Assembly (NCBI RefSeq): GCF_021869535.1
Contig: NW_026262734.1
Location: 90,773,285 to 90,837,284 of the forward strand
Length of the DNA: 64,000 nucleotides
Source: Mytilus californianus
Lineage: Eukaryota; Mollusca; Bivalvia; Mytilida; Mytilidae
Direction: 5' to 3'
Every line of letters begins with the position of its first letter. The first letter of the stretch is position 1. The position numbers were made by a program, and so were the translations under genes. The notes beneath the pieces are model-generated. The model was not told the DNA's origin. It saw nothing but the letters and a program-made list of their open reading frames with translations, and searched no databases. This document shows positions 55,123 through 64,000 of the stretch, one piece after another.

Positions 55123-55838
55123 TAATTTCATTGTTGCTACCTTGAAATAAAATTATTTGTGAATGAACTTGAAATTCCACTGGTCTTATCTATTACTCCA
55201 TAACGTGACTCTTTCAGGGTCAAAAAGTCAAAAGTATGATTAACGAAAGTAGGTTCGTTCTAAATTAGTTCCCGTGTTTGCGTAAATATTGTATACAAAC
55301 ACTATGTTCTAGATAGAGTAGAACATTCATATGAAACAAATAATTCAATTTGTATACCTAAGAGAGTAACCATTTAACTTCAAGGTTGTTTTTTTTTTGT
55401 CTGGTCAGAAAATATTTTTATTTTAGTCTTTTTGACGCTATCAATCAAATCATTTGTTTTGTAAATTTAACACCATGAGGTATGGGGAAAATCTGTATTA
55501 ACAATATTTTTCATCTTAGTCTGACTAAGATTATTCATTTATATCTATTTACAGGCACGTAGCAATCCGTACGCAAAAACGCAGTTGCTAAAACATCGCA
55601 AATTTTACAAAAATAAAAATATGGTACACATAGTAACTTAAAGAATAAAACTAAAGTAATACAATAAATTAAAAAGTGCTTTACAAATATGTTCATAGTC
55701 ACTTAGTAGCTATATTCCGTTCAGGAAACTAGTCTACTCTTTTCATTTACGGATATAGCAAAGTCATTGTGTTGCTGATGAAAACAATTAAAATAGCTGC
55801 GTTTTCGAGGGTATTAAAATACAATTGTTACAATTATT

Positions 55839-55943
55839 ATGCCTCTTTTCCCTGACATCTTTTCTGAAGATTTAATTGATGAAATAAGATCAAAGTTCTC
55901 AAGAGACCATGGGCAGCAATTCACTCTATTGGTGTTCCATGAG
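55839..55943 (+). CDS. Candidate first coding exon, copy A
   Basis: An ATG at 55839 opens 35 codons (MPLFPDIFSEDLIDEIRSKF..., ending LLVFHE) that stop exactly at a good donor (GAG/GTATGT). An in-frame TAA 24 nt upstream fits a translation start. The mix of acidic, hydrophobic and basic residues looks like real protein. No known family is recognised. The rest of the gene is not visible in the window. The copy at 60441-60545 keeps length, frame and donor. Confidence 0.45.
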
Positions 55944-56690
55944 GTATGTATAGTCTTACACAAGTCGTCAAATCAGATTTATTTTTTTTAAATGTCGGAT
56001 TAAGCAGGGTGTTGGAATACTCAGGTTTTTTCTGCAAGGATAGGCATATTTTGGGACAATGAAAATGTGTCGGTTAAAGCAGGATGTTGGAATACTCAGG
56101 TATCAGATTAGGCAGGTTACACTGTTCTTACCTAAGATTTCACAACTGGAAAACAATCCTTACAGAGTTGTGTAACACATGTTACAGAATCTGATACTTA
56201 TATAATTATACCAATGCAAGGACAAATGTTCTTATCATTACCAGTACTCTGGTGCTCCCACATTTCGTGATTAACTAAGTTAAATATCTGATAGGAAGAA
56301 CATGTAATAAATATTTTCGTTAAGTTCTACGGTTATTTCATCTCAAAACAATAAATGATATTTTAGTGATTATGCTAATTTCATTATGATTCCAAGCCTT
56401 CGATTTGAATGGATTATACCGATGGGTTTTAACCTAAGCAAAACTTACATGACGAGTTTTTAATATTCGATTCTTTTTAATTAATGTATGCACCCACTTT
56501 TACAAACGAGAAGCGCTTTAACAGAGCGAGTGTTAATTTGAGTCGAACAATCTTTCAAAGTAAATATCAAATACTCACACCCCAAAATCCCCCGGGTATC
56601 TTCGAAGGGAGGTATTTACCACCACGTCCGCGATGTTTTTTTATAATTAAAAAAAAAAAACACAATAGAAATTTAAAGTCTTAAAATTTT

Positions 56691-56784
56691 GTCTGTTTGT
56701 CTTTTTCTTTTTTAGCCATGGCGATGTCAGTATATTTTCGATCTATGAGTTTGAATGTCCCTCTGGTATCTTTCGCCCCTCTTT
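56691..56784 (+). repeat. R1 fragment inside copy A
   Basis: GTCTGTTTGTCTTTTTC to GAATGTCCCTCTGG. The counterpart in copy B is at 61286-61384. Confidence 0.7.
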
Positions 56785-57385
56785 TTTTGAGCGTAGAATC
56801 AGAGTGAGTCTTTAGAGAAGAATTCATTCAGAAGCTTGTGGCACTGGAATTATTTGAGACATTGTTAAATTAAAGATTGATAGTGATTTGTCAGTGAACT
56901 TCTACCTGAAGTCATGAGACGTTGCAGCTGAAATTATACAGTCTTATCTTGTGTTTCATTGGCCTTACAAATATTGTGTAGTTAATAATAGATATGATAT
57001 TACTTAATGATGACTAGTGTTAATTACAGCTGAAAGAACTGTTCCTAGACTGATATAGTTTCTGTTATTGAAGTAATTCCTATTACTCACTCTTTATACG
57101 GGAAATTGTTCCGGTCTTTCCCGAATCCTTAGAATAGCATTTGAAATCTTATTCTTGAACTTTCTGAATTTTGAGATAAACCTTTTCAAAACGTCGTCCT
57201 ATAAGTTCGGTTGTTCCCTAGTAATGATCACTATCAGTAGGTGGGATTAAAAAACATTGGCCGTCTGTCTGTTAAACCTTCATCATTGTTGGTATTTCAA
57301 AGATCTTAAAACGTAAACTGGTTTACACATAGAAAAATAGAAAAAGTCAAAATGACTGGTTCCTCGCCTGCATACTTGGATAGAA

Positions 57386-57720
57386 ATAAACTCATCATAT
57401 ATACCAAGATTGAAATTTTATATGCGCCAGACGCACGTTTCGTCTACATCTACAAAAGACTCATCAGTGACGCTCGATTCATAAAAAGTTGAAAAGCCAA
57501 AATAAAGCACGAAGTTGAAGAGCATTGAGGACCAAAATTTCCTAAACATTTTGCCAAATACAGCTAAGGTAATATATTCCTGAGGTAAAACGGCCTTAGT
57601 GTTTCACAAATTCAAAGTTTTGTAAACAGTTAAGTTATAGTTATGACCATATCAGTGATAATTCATGTCAACACAGAAGTGTTGATTACTGCTGGTGATA
57701 CCCTCGGGGAATATGCAACT
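57386..57720 (+). repeat. R4 copy 2 (in duplication copy A)
   Basis: Same order of phrases as 23600-23945, truncated after GATACCCTCGGGGAA. Confidence 0.75.
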
Positions 57721-57756
57721 GGGCAGCACACAAAAAAAGAAGACATAAATAGGTTT

Positions 57757-58492
57757 AATAAAATTGAGAATGGAAATGGGGAATGTGTCAAAGAGACAAC
57801 AGCCCGACCATAGAGCAAACAACAGCCGAAGGCCACCAATGGGTCTTCAATGCAGCGAGAAACTCCCGCACCCGAAGGCGTCCTTCAACTGGCCCCTAAA
57901 CAAATATGTATACTAGTTCAGTGATAATGGACGTCATACTAAACTCCAAATTATACACAGGAAAGTAAAATTAAAAATGATACAAGACTAACAAAGGCCA
58001 GAGGCTCCTGACTTGGGACAGGCGCAAAAATGCGGCGGGGTTAAACATGTTTTTTGAGATCTCAACCCTACCCCTATACCTCTAGCCTGTGTAGAAAAAA
58101 CAAACGCACAACAGTACGTACAGTAAAACTCAGTATAAGAGAAGTCCGAGTCCGATGTCAGAATAGGAAACAAAAGAAAATAAACAAAATGACAATAGTA
58201 CATAAATAACAACAGACTACTAGCAGTTACTGACATGCCAGCTCCAGACCTCAATTAAATTGATTAAAAGATTATGTCTTCCTCATATGAATATCAGGCA
58301 CAATCCCTCCTGTTAGGGGTTTAGTATTATACCGTCATAAAATATATGAGAAGAACATAACCCGTGTCATGCCAACAACTTGTTTTAGAATAAATGTGTT
58401 TAATTCCGATGCAAAGACCCTATAAGTGAATTAATATTAAAGCCAAAATATGTAATCTTTAATGGCCTGACTACAGTATCGTATCTATACGG
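57757..58492 (+). repeat. R2 insertion present only in copy A
   Basis: About 735 bp present here and absent at the matching point of copy B (about 62338-62345). It contains GTGTCAAAGAGACAACAGCC, CTGGCCCCTAAACAAATATG, GGCCAGAGGCTCCTGACTTG, and later CTCCTGTTAGGGGTTTAGTA and AACCCGTGTCATGCCAACAA. I recognise this from memory as an abundant mussel repeat. The minus-strand frame 57988-58254 is a by-product. Confidence 0.7.
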
Positions 58493-58810
58493 TAAAACTA
58501 CAAAAGGAAGGTATTTAAACAAATAATCAATTTATAATTTATGATTTATTTATTTAACATATTGTCAGTTCCTCAATTAAATCATACGGCGAAACCTTCC
58601 TGTTTTGTAATTCGTTCGAGTCTTTTTATCACCTCATTAAGTTAGAAGTTATACTAATAGTTTATACAAAGGTGTGTATAAATTGTGTTACAAATCGCCA
58701 TGTTGTATTAAAGAGGTACTAATCGTAAGTATTTACTACATATATTACTAAACAGAAGCGACATTAGATAAACTTGGTGTCAAACAATGGTCGACGATAT
58801 ACTAGAAGCT

Positions 58811-59045
58811 ATATCTTTGGGGCTTGGGAGCCGAGTGGTTTTAACATTTCGTCTACAGTTTTACTAACCTGTCAAATCTAAGGTTGAAAGTTTGAAACCC
58901 ACAAGTGGCAGTTGCGTTCAACTCCATATGTAATGACCAGCAATTGCCAGCTCCCTAGTCGAAGTCATGGTTCTTCCGGATAGACCAGATGCTGTTTAGA
59001 ATTTTCCATACTGTATATATAAATGCCCATTGTTGAACTTACTAG
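58811..59045 (+). repeat. tRNA-derived SINE, third type
   Basis: A head with GAGCCGAGTGGTTTTAA (box A-like, from 58829) and GTTTGAAACCC (box B-like with one mismatch, 58890-58900), Ser/Leu-like, followed by a body with TGACCAGCAATTGCCAGCTC and GTCATGGTTCTTCCGG. It lies right at the end of copy A. Confidence 0.5.
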
Positions 59046-59283
59046 TAATTGTCTATTTGGTTACTGCTTTAGTTCAAGCGGCGCTTCATTAAACAATGTA
59101 ATAGCCCAGATCTCTTATTATTCAACATGTTATCGTCCCTCCTTTTGTTAGGCATGTTGTCGTCACTCATTTTATTGAATATAATCTCGTCCTGATATAC
59201 ATGCTATATTAGTGTTTTATCCATCCATTCATCTCTATATTCATAATTAATGCATATTTATATCACAAATTTTACATAACATT

Positions 59284-59557
59284 TACAGCAAAATACATTG
59301 AGTGTGTAGGTAAAGGTAATAGCTGTGACTAGCTTGCTTGTTAGCTGAACCGTGAAATGATAATAAGGTCAACTATACTACCCTCCTTTAGGAGTAGTCT
59401 AGTCATAAAGACAGAGATATTGGTTATCTATAGGACTAGTTTACTCTTAAAGGAGGGTAGTATACCTAACCTAATAATGACTTAACGGTTCCTCTAGCAA
59501 GCAAGCAAATCTAAGACATTACCATTACCTACACACTCAATGTATTTTGCTGTAATG
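59284..59557. mobile_element. ~275-bp palindromic MITE
   Basis: The ends are inverted and nearly identical: TTACAGCAAAATACATTGAG at the left and its complement CTCAATGTATTTTGCTGTAA at the right, extending through GTGTGTAGGTAA-GGTAAT. Inner segments (TACTACCCTCCTTTAGGAGT against ACTCTTAAAGGAGGGTAGTA) are also inverted. Flanking TA and CAG ends suggest a Tc1/mariner-type target, which is an inference. Confidence 0.8.
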
Positions 59558-59728
59558 CGAAGGTCAGACGATGATTGTTCTATAAATATTATCAAAATTT
59601 AAACGACAATAAGGCAACCATAATTTCAATCAGGATAGTTAACATCTAGTGAATGCAATCTTCGTTGTTTTCTTAATTCAAAAAAAAATTTTACCAGACA
59701 AAATACACGCACAACACACTGCTAGAGC
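59558..59728. other. Spacer between MITE and copy B
   Basis: No recognisable content. Confidence 0.4.
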
Positions 59729-60440
59729 TAATTTCATTGTTGCTACCTTGAAATAAAATTATTTGTGAATGAACATGAAATTCCACTGGTCTTATCTATT
59801 ACTCCAGAACGTGACTCTTTGAGGGTCAAAAAGTCAAAAGTATGATTAACGAAAGTAAGTTCGTTCTAAATTAGTTCCCGTGTTTGCGTAAATATTGTAT
59901 ACAAACACTATGTTCTAGATAGAGTAGAACATTTATATAAAACAAATAATTCAATTTGTATACCTAAGGGAGTAACCATTTAACTTCAAGGTGTTTTTTT
60001 TTCTGGTCAGAAAATATTTTTATTTAAGTCTTTTTGACGCTATCAATCAAATCATTTGTTTTATAAATTTAACACCATGAGGTATGGGAAAAATCTATAT
60101 TAACAATATTTTTCACCTTAGTCTGACTAAGATTATATACTTATATCTATTTACAGGCACGTAGCAATCCGTACGCAAAAACGCAGTTGCTAAAACATCG
60201 AAAATTTTACAAAAATAAAAATGTGGTATACATAGTAACTTAAAGTATAACACTTAAGTAATACAATAAATTAAAAAGTGCTATACAAATATGTTCATAG
60301 TCACTTAGTAGCTATATTCCGTTCAGGAAACTAGTCTATTCTTTCCATTAACGGATGTAGCATAGTCATTGTGTTGCTGATGCAAACAATTAAAATAGCT
60401 GAGTTTTCGGGGGTATTAGAACACAATTGTTACAATTATT

Positions 60441-60545
60441 ATGCTTCTTTTCCCTGACATCTTTTCTGAAGATTTAATTGATGAAATAAGATCAAAGTTC
60501 TCAAGAGACCATGGGCAGCGATTCACTCTATTGGTGTTCCATGAG
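60441..60545 (+). CDS. Candidate first coding exon, copy B
   Basis: The frame has the same length and phase as 55839-55943 and the same donor (GAG/GTATGT). Two differences are seen, both changing the protein (Pro2 to Leu, Gln24 to Arg). As in copy A, no downstream exon is recognised before 64000. The gene may continue beyond the window or be a dead fragment. Confidence 0.45.
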
Positions 60546-61285
60546 GTATGTATAGTCTTACACAAGTCGTCAAATCAGATTTATTTTTTTTAAATGTCGG
60601 ATTAAGCAGGGTGTTGGAATACTCAGGTTTTTTCTGCAAGGATAGGCATATTATGGGAAAATGAAAATGTGTCGGTTAAAGCAGGATGTTGGAATACTCG
60701 GGTATCAGATTAGGCAGGTTACACTGTTCTTACCTAAGATTTCACAACTGGAAAACAATCCTTACAGAGTTGTGTAACACATGTTACAGAATCTGATACT
60801 TATATAATTATACCAATGCAAGGACAAATGTTCTTATCATTACCAGTACTCTGGTGCTCCCACATTTCGTGATTAACTAAGTTAAATATCTGATAGGAAG
60901 AACATGTAATAGTTATTTTCGTTAACTACGGTTATTTTATCTTAAAACAATAAATGATATTTTAGTGATTATGCTAATTTCATTATGATTCCAAGCCTTT
61001 GATTTGAATGGATTATACCGATGGGTTTTAACCTAAACAAAACTTACATGACGAGTTTTTAATATTCGATTCTTTTTAATTAATTTATGCACCCACTTTT
61101 ACAAACTAGAAGCGCTTTAACAGAGCGAGTGTTAACTTGAGTCGAACAATCTTTCAAAGTAAATATCAAATACTCACACCCCAAAATCCCCCAGGTATCT
61201 TCGAAGGGAGGTATTTACCACCACGTCCGCGATGTTTTTTTTTATAATTAAAAAAAAACAATAGAAATTTAAAGTCTTAAAATTT

Positions 61286-61384
61286 TGTCTGTTTGTCTTT
61301 TTCTTTTTTAGCCATGGCGATGTCAGTATATTTTCGATCTATGAGTTTGAATGTCCCTCTGGTATCTTTCGCCCCTCTTTTTTT
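61286..61384 (+). repeat. R1 fragment inside copy B
   Basis: Counterpart of 56691-56784. Confidence 0.7.
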
Positions 61385-61971
61385 GAGCGTAGAATCAGAG
61401 TGAGTCGTTAGAGAAGAATTCATTCTGAAGCTTGTGGCACTGGAATTATTTGAGACATTGTTAAATTAAAGATTGATAGTGATTTGTCAGTGAACTTCTA
61501 CCTGAAGTCATGAGACGTTGCAGCTGAAATTATACAGTCTTATCTTGTGTTTCATTGGCCTTATAAATATTGTGTAGTTAATGATAGTTATGAAATTATT
61601 AAATGATGACTAATGTTAATTAAAGCTGAAAGAACTGTTCCTAGACTGAAATAGTTTCTGTGATTGAAGTAATTCCTATTACTCACTCTTTATACGGGAA
61701 ATTGTTCCGGTCTTTCCCGAATCCTTAGAATAGCATTTGAAATCTTATTCTTGAACTTTCTGAATTTTGAGATAAACATTTTCAAAACGTCGTCCTATAA
61801 GTTCGGTTGTTCCCTTGTAATGATCACTATCAGTAGGTGAGACTAAAAACATTGGCCGTCTGTCTGTTAAACCGTCATCATTGTTGGTATTTCAAAGATC
61901 TTAAAACGTAAACTGGTTTACACATAGAAAATGTCAAAATGACTGGTTCCTCGCCTGATTACTTGGATAGA

Positions 61972-62300
61972 AATAAACTCATCATAGATACCAAGATTGA
62001 AATTTTATATTTGCGCCAGACGCACGTTACGTCTACAAAAGACTCATCAGTGACGCTCGATTCATAAAAAGTTGAAAAGCCAAAATAAAGCACGAAGTTG
62101 GAGAGCATTGAGGACCAAAATTTCCTAAACATTTTGCCAAATACAGCTAAGGTAATATATTCCTGAGGTAAAACAGCCTTAGTGTTTCAAAAATTCAAAG
62201 TTTTGTAAACAGTTAAGTTATAGTTATCACCATATCAGTGATAATTCATGTCAACACAGAAGTGCTGATTACTGCTGGTGATACCCTCGGGGAATATGCA
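61972..62300 (+). repeat. R4 copy 3 (in duplication copy B)
   Basis: Counterpart of 57386-57720, ending at GATACCCTCGGGGAATATGC. Confidence 0.75.
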
Positions 62301-62666
62301 ACTTGGCAGCACACAAAAAAAAGAAGACATAAATAGGTTAAATATGGTAAAACTACAAAAGGAAGGTATTTAAACAAATAATCAATTGATAATTTATGAT
62401 TTATTTATTTTAACATATTGTCAGTTCCTCAATTAAATCATACGGCGAAACCTTCCTGTTTTGAAATTCGTTCGAGTCTTTTTATCACCTAATTCAGTTA
62501 GAAGTTATACTAATAGTTTATACAAAGGTGTGTATAAATTGTGTTACAAATCGCCATGTTGTATTTAAGAGGTACTAATCGTAAGTATTTACTACATATA
62601 TTACTAAACAGAAGCGACATTAGATAAACTTGGTGACAAACAATGGTCGACTATATACTAGAAGCT

Positions 62667-62861
62667 TATAATAGTTAGTTACAAGATTTCTGTAACAATC
62701 GTAGGTATGAACATAACGTGTATACGTTTTATCTGTTTCTTCCGTTTTTATCTATATAAAAATGAGATGTCGTATAATTGGCAATCAGACAATTATCAGT
62801 AGACTATTTCAGATCAGGTTTCAGAAATTTCTAGTAATGGTAGAGTTTAGCAAGATTTTGT
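62667..62861. other. Non-coding DNA with a small R6-like piece
   Basis: GGCAATCAGACAATTATCAG (about 62780) recalls R6. Nothing else is seen. Confidence 0.35.
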
Positions 62862-63215
62862 GCATTTTCAGGTAATGACCATTGATGTTCCCCTATTAGT
62901 CTTTGTTAATTTTTTTTCAAAAAAATGTGCAGAATGTACCTTTGTTTCAAATAAAGAAATACTAAGCATCAGTAAAGAGTTATCCTGTCCAGTACTACAG
63001 TGAAAATTTCAGAAAAACATTTCGTTCCATATAAGATTATAACCATCACCGGAAGTAAACCGATCAATTGTAAACCCTTTTTACCCCCTGCTAACGAGTT
63101 TAAAAGTGCTTTTAAACACCCAAGATATATATCTATGGCTCGGACATTTTTTTCTGTAATGAAATGCGGCGTTAATTTCCTTTAGGATTCATTAAACTGT
63201 CAAAATCAAGGGAAT
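62862..63215 (+). repeat. Dispersed repeat shared with 9330-9720
   Basis: See the partner entry at 9330-9720. The open frame 63000-63185 lies within this repeat. Confidence 0.55.
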
Positions 63216-64000
63216 ATATTTTTTTACCAATACTTTATCAAGCGCATCATGATAGAATAAGTATGAATAAAAACAATCACCAATAATAGACCAAACATTC
63301 ATCCCCTTGCATATAAATTATAGTTGAATATGATTCAAAATACAAAAGATGATGAAAACCCCGAATTTCTTCTTGGTCTTTACTATAAGGTCCCTGGTTG
63401 TCCATTTATACATTTATTCTCTCAAAAGTTTTACTTTTATCTTACTTAATCTAAATTTTATGGTAATAAATATATATTTGTATAAGCAATGCGATAATAA
63501 ATGAGTAATCGAAGTGTTCATGCTGAATGAACTATCCACATAAAAGTTTACTGACTCCATGGAGGTTTCAAAAACTCCTTACGTAAAACTTAAATGTACG
63601 CCGCCATAGAATGGATGCTTTTTAGTAAACATTTGTTGTAACTGTTTCAAAAACAATTCATTTAACTATTACTGTATATTTCTTAAAGAATAATTGGGAA
63701 AGGTTGTCTTGTATAGCCCAATATATGAAATAAGGAGAAAAAGTCAGAAAAATATCCGCCCAAAACACCGAGTATGACTTGCTCTGCCTACTCATATTTA
63801 TGGTATAGCCCTATTTCAAGGCAATTTCCAATAAAATGTGTTTTTTAGACTTAATCCACTCAGAATATATCAAGATTACATATAAGGTCAAATATCCATA
63901 TTTAGCTTTCCATTTATATTTTAGGAGTAATACCGCCGTTGGTTTCCCTTATTATTAGTCTATGGTTTCAATTAACTTCGCTTTAAAGAGCATTTGTCAT
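63216..64000. other. Non-coding DNA to the window end
   Basis: Phrases such as ACTGACTCCATGGAGGTTTC recall mussel repeat sequence from memory, but no second copy is seen here. No gene. Confidence 0.35.

Larger units (their letters stand above)
55123..58810 (+). repeat. Tandem duplication, copy A (3.7 kb)
   Basis: From TAATTTCATTGTTGCTACCT to ACTAGAAGCT this copy aligns with 59729-62666 with few substitutions. It is longer because of an insert at about 57757-58492. It contains the candidate exon at 55839, an R1 fragment (56691-56784) and an R4 copy (57386-57720). Confidence 0.9.
59729..62666 (+). repeat. Tandem duplication, copy B (2.9 kb)
   Basis: Matches copy A from TAATTTCATTGTTGCTACCT to ATACTAGAAGCT without the R2 insert. 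Substitutions are scattered and a few short indels are seen, mostly in homopolymers. Confidence 0.9.

Overview
The window reads as AT-rich nuclear DNA from a bivalve mollusc, most likely a Mytilus-type mussel. There are no bacterial operons and no dense coding; exons are rare, long stretches are non-coding, and several dispersed repeats match, from memory, sequences abundant in mussel and other bivalve genomes. That species-level recognition could not be checked here. Most of the 64 kb is transposable-element debris plus tandem and inverted repeats.

Layout. 0-1.6 kb: AT-rich DNA with one weak exon candidate. 1.67-7.72 kb: tRNA-headed SINE units interrupted by a Penelope-like retroelement (RT plus GIY-YIG) in its typical partial-tandem (pseudo-LTR) form. 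7.7-12.4 kb: mostly unrecognised sequence. 12.4-14.75 kb: an array of ~365-bp units. 14.9-24.4 kb: LINE and Gag-like remnants, a pure G-tract, a 21-bp minisatellite, dispersed repeats and a 243-bp tandem duplication.

24.5-49.9 kb: the only convincing cellular gene. It has two coding exons separated by a 23.8-kb intron. Together they encode a protein with the His, Asp and Ser signatures of a trypsin-like (PA-clan) protease. The splice sites join in phase, but one in-frame stop in exon 1 and one 1-nt frameshift in exon 2 break the reading frame, so this copy is a pseudogene, a null allele or carries assembly errors. The intron holds foldback elements, two nearly concentric inverted repeats, a nested bivalve repeat, a ~660-bp TIR element present twice, a decayed Gypsy-type Gag-protease and several LINE 3' ends.

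50-64 kb: more dispersed repeats and a ~3-kb tandem duplication (55.1-58.8 and 59.7-62.7 kb). Both duplicate copies keep the same 35-codon candidate first coding exon with a splice donor. A second SINE type and a ~275-bp palindromic MITE lie between the copies.

Apart from the protease-like gene and the duplicated exon, the features are mobile elements with no shared pathway. The points most worth a second look are the split and broken protease gene, the duplicated exon, the recurring foldbacks with GC-rich centres, and the Penelope/SINE nest.
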